Positions 53,807 to 60,704 of a DNA stretch of 64,000 nucleotides are shown one piece after another (positions within the stretch are counted from its first letter, which is position 1; each line of letters opens with the position of its first letter). The stretch lies in the NCBI RefSeq assembly GCF_945862485.1, contig NZ_CAMAYF010000001.1, positions 89,401 to 153,400 of the forward strand, in the 5' to 3' direction. Source of the stretch: Sphingorhabdus sp. EL138. Lineage in GTDB: Bacteria; Pseudomonadota; Alphaproteobacteria; Sphingomonadales; Sphingomonadaceae. The position numbers and the translations under genes were made by a program. The notes below the pieces were generated by a model. That model was not told the origin of the DNA, did not search any database, and saw only the letters and a list, made by a program, of their open reading frames with translations.

Positions 53807-55061
53807 CCGCGCTTTCGTCCGTCTCTTTCTTTGGCTTCAGCGACTTTGTGCGCACCAGCACCTTATCACCCTTTTTCAGGCCAGAAACGACCTCGGTATA
53901 ATCCTCGCCCTGCAAGCCCGTCCGGATAACGCGCCGTTCGGGTCGATAGGGATCAGACCCGACCACATATACTTTGGGCAGGGTCTTGCCCTTTTTTGTG
54001 GTGTCCGACGCTGGCTTTTCTGCCGCGGGCTGTGGTCGATCAGCCAAGCGCGGACGAAACCGCATCGCGTTGGTTGGAACCCGCGTAACATTGGTCCGGA
54101 CATCCGTAATGATTTCGACATTAGCCGTCATGCCCGGCAACAGCTTTCCGTTCACATTGTCGACATCGATAATCACAAGATAGCTGACGACATTCTGCGC
54201 CTCGACTGGCGCTTGTCGCACTTGCCGGACCTTGGCTTTGAAGACATCATCGGGATAGCTATCGACGGTGAAGCTGACCAGCTGACCTTCGCGAATTTGC
54301 CCAATATCCGCTTCATCGACCGATGCCTCGACCTGCATCTTCGTTGTATCTGCGGCAATTTCGAAAAGGTTCGGCGTTTGAAAACTTGCAGCAACCGTTG
54401 TGCCGGGCTCAACCAATTTGTTGATGATGACCCCGCTCGCTGGCGCGACAATCACGGTCCTCTTAAGGTCTAGTGTCGCCGACGACAGCTCGGCATTGCC
54501 CTGCCGGATCTGTGCGCCGCCGCTTTGCGTTTGCGCCAAAGCAACCTGCACGGCGTTGCGCGCGCTGTTCAGCTTGCTTTGCGCAATATCAAGACCGGCC
54601 TTTGACACAAATCCGCGTTCCGCCAGTGCCTTTTGCCTATCAAAATCACGCTCTTGAATTTCCAACTCAGCCCGCGCACGCGCCACATTGGCGGCGGTCT
54701 GTTGCAGATTGGCCTGCGCCACGGCAACTTGCGCCTCAGACTGTTCGACCCGCGCACGCACCCGCGTCGGGTCAATCTCGGCCAACACTTGCCCCGCCTC
54801 TACGCGCGAATTGAAATCGACATAGACCTTGGTGATTTGTCCCGAAACTTCCGCGCCCACCTTGATGGTGTTCAGGGCGCGCACTTTTCCGCTGGCCGAA
54901 ACCTTACGTATAACGTCGCCGCGCGTGACAGCCTCGCTGACATATTCATAATCAGGCGGCGTTGGACGAACGATCCGATACACAATAAAAAGCAGCACCA
55001 GCGCAATCAACACCGACCATCTCGGATGGCGTTTTGTCCATAAAATGAAGGTAGTTAGCAT
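53781..55061 (-). CDS. MacA-like periplasmic adaptor (membrane fusion protein)
   Basis: A 426-residue adaptor. The N-terminal membrane helix is near residues 14-31 (SVLIALVLLFIVYRIV). The lipoyl half-motifs VGAEVSGQITKVYVDFNSRV and VIVAPASGVIINKLVEPG flank a long alpha-hairpin coiled coil (about 105-195). A beta-barrel domain (VEASVDEADIGQIREGQ) and a membrane-proximal domain follow, and the tail is acidic (ESADEDDNAAS). It joins the inner-membrane ABC transporter to an outer-membrane channel. First gene of the three-gene exporter operon. Confidence 0.92.
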   Translation of the reverse strand: MLTTFILWTKRHPRWSVLIALVLLFIVYRIVRPTPPDYEYVSEAVTRGDVIRKVSASGKVRALNTIKVGAEVSGQITKVYVDFNSRVEAGQVLAEIDPTRVRARVEQSEAQVAVAQANLQQTAANVARARAELEIQERDFDRQKALAERGFVSKAGLDIAQSKLNSARNAVQVALAQTQSGGAQIRQGNAELSSATLDLKRTVIVAPASGVIINKLVEPGTTVAASFQTPNLFEIAADTTKMQVEASVDEADIGQIREGQLVSFTVDSYPDDVFKAKVRQVRQAPVEAQNVVSYLVIIDVDNVNGKLLPGMTANVEIITDVRTNVTRVPTNAMRFRPRLADRPQPAAEKPASDTTKKGKTLPKVYVVGSDPYRPERRVIRTGLQGEDYTEVVSGLKKGDKVLVRTKSLKPKKETDESADEDDNAAS

Positions 55062-55232
55062 ATTAGCCCGTCCGGTGCCTTTGGTTCGCCTGCTTTGTAT
55101 CTTGCGTTATGGAAACTGGCTAGCGCTTATGTGGGGGCAATTCCGATGACAGTTGCGTTATCTTTGGAATATCTGTCAGAGAGGCCTTTCTGCGACCTTT
55201 TACCCGCCATGCCGCAAAAACAAGGCTGGCTT

Positions 55233-55260
55233 TTGACGATAAAAGAAATGTCCCTATTGT
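55233..55260 (+). promoter_or_regulatory. Candidate promoter of the ferredoxin-NADP reductase gene
   Basis: TTGACG at 55233-55238, 16 bases, TATTGT at 55255-55260. The leader would be about 40 bases. No SoxR-type palindrome is seen beside it. Confidence 0.45.
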
Positions 55261-55307
55261 AAATTGCTCGATTGCCGTCAAAGAGCCCCTGAAACATGGA
55301 GTGAATA

Positions 55308-56060
55308 ATGGCATTTTCGACTGTTAAGGTTTTGACCACGCATCATTGGAACGAGGGACTATTTTCCTTTTCCGTGTCACGGCCGGCCTCATTTCGCTTT
55401 GTGAGCGGTCAATTCGTTATGATTGGTCTCATGGTCAATGATAAGCCATTGATGCGCGCTTACTCCATGGCTTCGCCATTTTGGGATGAATCGCTTGAAT
55501 TTTTAAGCATCATCGTTCCAGATGGTCCGCTCACCAGCCAGTTGTGCAAAATCCAGCCCGGCGACGAAATTCTTTTAGGCGCCAAACCAACCGGTACGCT
55601 CACGCTTGACGCGTTGCTGCCCGGCAAGCGGCTGCATTTGATTGGAACGGGAACGGGATTGGCCCCGTGGATGTCGATCATTCGCGATCCTGAAGCCTAT
55701 GAGCGTTATGAAAAGATAACCGTGCAGCACACAGTCCGGCAGGTGGAGGATTTGGCGTTTCGCGATGCATTGGATTCGCAACTGACGGATGACCCCCTGG
55801 TTGCAGACGAAGCCAAGCAGAAGCTATTCTATGACGCATCCGTCACCAAATGTCCGACTTGGACCGGGGAAAATCGACGCATCACGCAGAGAATTGAAAG
55901 CGGCGATTATCCGCTCGACCCCGAATTTGACCGCGTCATGCTCTGCGGCAGCATGGCGATGATTAAGGAAACTGGGGCACTGTTGGAAAGCCTTGGCTTC
56001 ACCGAAGGCGCACAATCGCAACCCGGCACTTATGTGCTGGAACGCGCCTTTGTCGGCTGA
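55308..56060 (+). CDS. fpr: Ferredoxin--NADP+ reductase
   Basis: The 250-residue flavoprotein. The FAD motif is RAYSMASP near 50, the second is GPLTSQLCKIQPGDEI near 76, the NADP loop GTGTGLAPWMSI near 110, and the pyridine nucleotide stretch VMLCGSMAMIKE near 210. The ending YVLERAFVG marks the bacterial subclass with a C-terminal aromatic-poor tail. It passes electrons between NADPH and ferredoxin or flavodoxin and is often oxidative-stress inducible. GGAG precedes ATG 55308. Convergent with galM, 5 bases apart. Confidence 0.92.
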   Translation: MAFSTVKVLTTHHWNEGLFSFSVSRPASFRFVSGQFVMIGLMVNDKPLMRAYSMASPFWDESLEFLSIIVPDGPLTSQLCKIQPGDEILLGAKPTGTLTLDALLPGKRLHLIGTGTGLAPWMSIIRDPEAYERYEKITVQHTVRQVEDLAFRDALDSQLTDDPLVADEAKQKLFYDASVTKCPTWTGENRRITQRIESGDYPLDPEFDRVMLCGSMAMIKETGALLESLGFTEGAQSQPGTYVLERAFVG

Positions 56061-56065
56061 CAACT

Positions 56066-57148
56066 TTAGTCACCAGTAGTGGTCCCGAACTGCCAAATGA
56101 TACTATTTTCATAACGCTCCCCAGGGTTAAGCCCGACTGAGGGAAAGTCGTGTTGATTGGGGGCATCCGGAAACATCTGCGGTTCCAAAGCAATGGCATC
56201 GCCCATCTGATAGCGTTTGCCAGACTTGCCCGCGATGGAACCGTCAAAAAAATTGCCGGAGTAGAATTGCAGGCCGGGTTGTTTGGACAGCAATGTCATG
56301 GTCCGTCCAGAAATGGGGTCTTCCAACACCGCCAGCGGCCGTGGTTGTTGCGTAACGACCTCATCAATGACCCAATTATGGTCGTATCCATTCCCATGCC
56401 GCAATTGGGCATCAGCAACATCCCCGATATGCTTAGCGATTGGCTTCGCTATGCGAAAATCAAACGCGGTGTCCGCCACAGGGCGACGCTCGCCGGTCGG
56501 GATAAGTGTGGCATCTACGGGCAAATAATGGGCGGCATGGATCGTCAACAGATGGTCCATTGCGTCGTGGGCGCCGCCCTCCCCGCCCAAATTCCAATAC
56601 GCATGGTTGGACAGATTAACGACAGTTGGCGCATCTTTGGTCGCTTGGTATCGCACTGATAGAGCGTTGTCCGCGTGCAATTGGTAGGTCGCCGTTACGG
56701 ATAGGTTTCCGGGATAGCCTTGGTCTCCATCGGGGCTAATATGCGAAAGCGTGACCGACAGTGCCACCTCATCGCAGGCTATGACGGTCCAGTTGACCTT
56801 GTCAAATCCCACGTCGCCACCATGCAAGGAGTTGCCGGCATCATTGGCAGGAACCTGATATTCTTTGTCCTCCAACGTAAAGCGCCCACCCGATATGCGG
56901 TTGGCGATGCGCCCTACGGTAGAACCGAAATAATGCAGATGCGCCAGATAGGCGTCCAGCGTATCAAAGCCCGTTGTTACATCCGCAAACCGGCCTTGTG
57001 CATCGGGCACATAGACCGATTGTAGGACCGCGCCATAGCTGATGATGCGCACTCGCATGCCGTTTGCGTTGATGAGTGTAATCGCTTCAACGCTATCTCC
57101 GTTGGGGAGCGTCCCAAAATATTCTCTACTCAGTTTTGACCGCGTCAG
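56066..57148 (-). CDS. galM: Aldose 1-epimerase (galactose mutarotase), apparent CTG start
   Basis: A 360-residue mutarotase if started at CTG 57148; the first ATG is at 57058. Catalytic residues are in NRISGGRFTL near 90, NLSNHAYWNLGG near 178 (histidine) and IALEPQMFPDAPNQ near 330 (glutamate). The conserved opening EYFGTLPNGDSVEAITL lies entirely upstream of the ATG, so translation should begin earlier. In frame there are only CTG codons at 57148 and 57133 after the TGA at 57161-57163, and AGGA lies 7 bases before CTG 57148. It interconverts alpha and beta aldoses, probably glucose for the Entner-Doudoroff route. Confidence 0.85.
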   Translation of the reverse strand: MTRSKLSREYFGTLPNGDSVEAITLINANGMRVRIISYGAVLQSVYVPDAQGRFADVTTGFDTLDAYLAHLHYFGSTVGRIANRISGGRFTLEDKEYQVPANDAGNSLHGGDVGFDKVNWTVIACDEVALSVTLSHISPDGDQGYPGNLSVTATYQLHADNALSVRYQATKDAPTVVNLSNHAYWNLGGEGGAHDAMDHLLTIHAAHYLPVDATLIPTGERRPVADTAFDFRIAKPIAKHIGDVADAQLRHGNGYDHNWVIDEVVTQQPRPLAVLEDPISGRTMTLLSKQPGLQFYSGNFFDGSIAGKSGKRYQMGDAIALEPQMFPDAPNQHDFPSVGLNPGERYENSIIWQFGTTTGD

Positions 57149-57246
57149 AAGAGATTCCTTTCATCGAGGCGTTTTTACGCGTCACGAAAGCCCCTGATTT
57201 TGCGCCGCGCACCGCGTCTTTAGTTATGTGAAACCCGTTAGACGTT

Positions 57247-57963
57247 CTACCCCTGCACTTCGCTGTTATCGTAGCGCATTTCAAGGTAACGGCCACGCAC
57301 CGCCAGCTTATCCAGCTCTCCACGCGAAATCTGTCCGGTCATGGTTTCAATTTCGCGATCTATGGTTTTCAACCCGTCCACAAGCTGCTGCGCGGGTGTT
57401 TTCCCCGCATGTTCTTTGTGTTTCAGGCTATCCGGAATTTTCTTATAACCGTTAATAAGTTCGGGCAGATGTTCGCCCACCAGCTTACGCACTTCGCGCG
57501 CTGCCGGATCGTTTTCATCCAATGTCTGCAATTGCGGCGCAAGCTGATCCAATCGCAAGCCGATATCCTGCATCAACGTTACCGCTGGCGCTGGCAGCGC
57601 CGGACGCTGCGCCTCCAACCAGATTTCGGTCTTGCCCGCCAAAGTCGCGAGATCCGTGACACGCAGGCTTTCGGTCGTAGGCATGGGCATTTCGGGATAG
57701 CGCATCAACACATACGCCGCCGCCGCGCCAACAATGCCGGTAATCATCACGCCCCAAAAACCGATGCCGTCTATAACCGCGCCAACAATGCCCGCGCCGA
57801 TCAACACCAGCCCTATCGCGACCACAGCCTTACTCAGCTTGCCCCAAAAATGCGCACGGCGCAGCGCCTGCGATTTGGAACCAATGGGTTTCATCCGCAC
57901 ATTACGCAACGACCGCGCAGCCGCATTCAGGGTCTCGTTTGAGTTGGATGCTGGATTATTCAC
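57247..57963 (-). CDS. XpaC-like membrane protein, TelA partner
   Basis: A 238-residue protein with two adjacent membrane helices near residues 45-90 (VVAIGLVLIGAGIVGAVIDG, then WGVMITGIVGAAAAYVLMRY) and a helical cytoplasmic C-terminal domain (LMQDIGLRLDQLAPQLQTL, VRKLVGEHLPELINGYKKIP). From its layout and position directly after TelA it is probably the XpaC/'5-bromo-4-chloroindolyl phosphate hydrolysis' type partner, though the sequence match is loose. Function unknown. Confidence 0.6.
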   Translation of the reverse strand: MNNPASNSNETLNAAARSLRNVRMKPIGSKSQALRRAHFWGKLSKAVVAIGLVLIGAGIVGAVIDGIGFWGVMITGIVGAAAAYVLMRYPEMPMPTTESLRVTDLATLAGKTEIWLEAQRPALPAPAVTLMQDIGLRLDQLAPQLQTLDENDPAAREVRKLVGEHLPELINGYKKIPDSLKHKEHAGKTPAQQLVDGLKTIDREIETMTGQISRGELDKLAVRGRYLEMRYDNSEVQG

Positions 57964-57993
57964 TGGCTTCCCTAAACTTTGTCAAACCAAGCA

Positions 57994-59202
57994 TCACCCC
58001 TCCAAAGCCGCGAGCAGACCGCTGTCCTGGGTTTCCTTCATCGCCTGCGCCTGACCTTCGGCGCGGGCGATATAGCCCTTGGACTTTTCGACTTCTTTCT
58101 CAAGCGCGTCCGATGTCTGCTTCATGCTGTCCAGCGCCTTCAGCTTGAACGTATCGATAGCATCCATGGTGTCATAGATATTTTGGAACGCGCGGCTTAA
58201 TGTTTCCAGTGGGATGGTCGATGCCGCGGCCTGTTCATGGATACGCCCCGTATTGTCGCGTAGCAATTTGCCAGTGCTGTCAATGATATTCGCCGTTGTG
58301 GTGTTCAACGACGTGATTTGGTCCAATACCAGTTTTTGGTTGGTCATGGCCTGTGCCACCGTGACGGCCGTCCGCAATGCCCCGACCGTCGTGGTCGATG
58401 CGCGGTCAACGCCCTTTACCAACTCGACATTATTCTTCTTCACAAGATCAAGCGCGAGATAACCCTGAACCGTCACAGCCATTTGGGTCAGCAAATCCTG
58501 AGTCCGTTGGCGCACATAGAATAATGCGCTTTCCTTTATCGCCCGCGACTTAGCAGGGTCGGATAGCTCCAATTCAGCCGCCTTTTCCTCTAGCTTTGTA
58601 TCCAATTGTTTGGACATGACGATCATTTGTTCCAGCTTGCCCATGGCAACCCAGAGATTTTGACGTTCCACATCAATGGCAGCATTGTCCATCAACAGTT
58701 CGTCTTTGCCGTTGCCAAGCCGCCCGAGGATCGAACTGATATGCGTTTGCGAACTTTGATAGCTGTCGAAATAATTGCGTAATTTATTGCCAAAGGGGAT
58801 GATGCCAAACAGTTTCTGCTTGGTCATCAGATTGCCTTTTTTGGAAGGATCCAAATCTTCGACAACGCGGCGCAATTCGGCTAAATCCGCCCCAACGCCG
58901 GACTCTGCGTCCATACGGCGGATGGGCTTGTCCAAGAAACGGTTCGACTGCGCCGATGCCTCCATAATTTCTTTGCGCCCCATGTTGGTCAGCTGGTCAA
59001 CCCGCTTGCCGAATTCAGGGCTGTTGACGTCCTGCGCAATCAGGTCAGTGACATAAGCATCCACCCGCTGCACCAGCTTCGTTTGCTGTTCATCGGTCAC
59101 GGGGACCAACCCCATTGCCTGTTGCGGTGTGACTGTTGGTACAGGATCCGGCGGTGTAAGCTTCAACTCTTGAACGGTCGTGGTTGCGGTTTCACTCGAC
59201 AT
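57994..59202 (-). CDS. telA: Toxic anion resistance protein TelA family
   Basis: The 402-residue, almost wholly helical protein carries TelA family segments: FGKRVDQLTNMGRKEIMEASAQSNRF near 45-70, LFGIIPFGNKLRNYFDSYQSSQTHI near 110-135, and DAIDTFKLKALDSMKQT near 350. GAGGGA 9 bases before ATG 59202 selects that start over ATG 59223. TelA proteins are linked with tellurite and with antimicrobial/envelope stress resistance; the biochemical action is unclear. The XpaC-like gene follows after 30 bases. Confidence 0.88.
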   Translation of the reverse strand: MSSETATTTVQELKLTPPDPVPTVTPQQAMGLVPVTDEQQTKLVQRVDAYVTDLIAQDVNSPEFGKRVDQLTNMGRKEIMEASAQSNRFLDKPIRRMDAESGVGADLAELRRVVEDLDPSKKGNLMTKQKLFGIIPFGNKLRNYFDSYQSSQTHISSILGRLGNGKDELLMDNAAIDVERQNLWVAMGKLEQMIVMSKQLDTKLEEKAAELELSDPAKSRAIKESALFYVRQRTQDLLTQMAVTVQGYLALDLVKKNNVELVKGVDRASTTTVGALRTAVTVAQAMTNQKLVLDQITSLNTTTANIIDSTGKLLRDNTGRIHEQAAASTIPLETLSRAFQNIYDTMDAIDTFKLKALDSMKQTSDALEKEVEKSKGYIARAEGQAQAMKETQDSGLLAALEG

Positions 59203-59285
59203 GGCCAAAAATCCCTCTGTCATTGATTACGAATTTAGATGGAACGCGTGCCCGACCATTTCAAGCACTTCCGTCCCCAACTGTA

Positions 59286-59990
59286 TTATTTTTCTAATAC
59301 AGCGTCATCTTGCTGCTTCAAAGCAGCTTCGACCAGCGGCGATAATCCTTCGACAACCCGCGACACGCCCTTGGCATTTGGATGGATATTGTCCGGCAGC
59401 ATTAAGGCCGGATCCGTCACCACGCCGTCGAGGAAAAAGGGATATAATGACGCACCATATGCATCCGCCAGATCGGGAAAAATCCCGTTGAAAGATTTGA
59501 CATAATCGGCACCTAAATTTGGCGCGGCCAACATGCCCGTCAGCACCACCGGAATGTCACGGCGTTTCAATTCGTCCATCATCGCGGTCAAATTGGCCTT
59601 GGTTTCCGTAGGCTTGATCCCGCGCAACATGTCATTGCCGCCAAGGCCAAGCACAACCAGATCAGGTTTTCGGTCCAGACTATCCAGCACGAAGGCCAGC
59701 CGAGCTTTTCCCGCCGCTGTGGTATCCCCCGACACGCCGGCATTGTGCACCCGGGCATTTATGCCCTCTGCCTGCAATGCCGCCTGCAATACCGGCGCCA
59801 GCCCTTCTTGTGGTGCAAGGCGATACCCAGCATAAAGGCTGTCGCCAAACGCAACGACTAATTGGTCATATTGCGTGACCTTTGCCATTTGCTGCGTTTC
59901 GGTCTTATTTTCGGCTACAGGATTAGACCCGCATCCCGACAACCCTTGGATTGCGACACATAACGCCCCATATACCCAAAAACTTCTCAT
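59286..59990 (-). CDS. tesA: SGNH-family lipoprotein esterase (TesA/arylesterase-like)
   Basis: The 234-residue protein starts MRSFWVYG at ATG 59990. Its signal ends with the lipobox GLSGC, so it should be a lipoprotein with Cys about residue 20. SGNH blocks are present: GDSLYAGY near 48 (serine), NAGVSGDTTAAG (glycine), GLGGNDMLRGI (asparagine), and DNIHPNAKG near 202 (aspartate and histidine). It hydrolyses thioesters and esters in the periplasm. Divergent from a YbbA-like ATPase gene with start codons 12 bases apart, as in the E. coli tesA-ybbA-ybbP locus. Confidence 0.88.
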   Translation of the reverse strand: MRSFWVYGALCVAIQGLSGCGSNPVAENKTETQQMAKVTQYDQLVVAFGDSLYAGYRLAPQEGLAPVLQAALQAEGINARVHNAGVSGDTTAAGKARLAFVLDSLDRKPDLVVLGLGGNDMLRGIKPTETKANLTAMMDELKRRDIPVVLTGMLAAPNLGADYVKSFNGIFPDLADAYGASLYPFFLDGVVTDPALMLPDNIHPNAKGVSRVVEGLSPLVEAALKQQDDAVLEK

Positions 59991-60002
59991 AAGGATTTTT
60001 CC

Positions 60003-60704
60003 TTGCACGCTCCGGTCACTCACAAAGCGGATATGGCAATCCGCGCGGCAAATGTCACCCTTAGCCTTGGTAGCAATGACGCATCCGTGTCGATTTTACG
60101 CGGCGTAGACCTTGATGTACCCTCTGACAGCAGCGTGGCGTTGCTTGGGCCGTCAGGGTCAGGCAAATCTTCTTTGATGGCCGTGCTAGCTGGTTTGGAA
60201 CAAGCCAGTGGCGGCACTGTCCTCGTCGATGGTCTGGACTTCACAAAGCTGGATGAAGACGCGCTCGCGCGGGCCCGGCGTGGGCGCATTGGCATTGTGT
60301 TGCAGGCGTTTCATTTGTTGCCCACCATGACCGCACTGGAAAATGTCGCGATCCCTTTGGAACTAGCGGGTCTGGAAGATCCCTTTGGCCGCGCGCAAAG
60401 CGAGCTTGAAGCTGTTGGCCTTGGCCACCGGCTGACGCATTATCCATCGCAATTGTCAGGCGGCGAACAACAACGTGTCGCCATTGCCCGCGCCATGGCC
60501 GCAGGACCAAAAATCATCTTTGCCGACGAACCAACGGGTAATTTGGATGGGTCTACCGGCGCGGCTATTGTCGATCTCTTATTCGCCCGCCGCGCCGCAT
60601 TGGGCGCTACTTTGTTAATCATAACCCACGACCCGGAACTTGCGCGCAAATGTGACCGCGTGATTGTGATGCAGGATGGCCATGTGGTGGAGAACGCAGG
60701 TTGA
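60003..60704 (+). CDS. YbbA-like ABC transporter ATPase
   Basis: The 233-residue ATPase has Walker A LLGPSGSGKSSL near 48, Q-loop VLQAFHLLPT, signature LSGGEQQRVAIARAM near 150, and Walker B IIFADEPTGNLDG. TTG 60003 is chosen because AAGGA lies 7 bases upstream; ATG 60033 has no good site and would cost the first ten residues. It pairs with the permease that starts within its stop codon. Role unknown, likely export of a lipid or protein. Confidence 0.88.
   Translation: MHAPVTHKADMAIRAANVTLSLGSNDASVSILRGVDLDVPSDSSVALLGPSGSGKSSLMAVLAGLEQASGGTVLVDGLDFTKLDEDALARARRGRIGIVLQAFHLLPTMTALENVAIPLELAGLEDPFGRAQSELEAVGLGHRLTHYPSQLSGGEQQRVAIARAMAAGPKIIFADEPTGNLDGSTGAAIVDLLFARRAALGATLLIITHDPELARKCDRVIVMQDGHVVENAG

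Noticed and set aside
57126-57164. Short minus-strand peptide starting at ATG 57164 and ending at TAG 57126
   Set aside because: Twelve codons, overlaps the galM start out of frame; its AAAGGA is better explained as the galM ribosome site.
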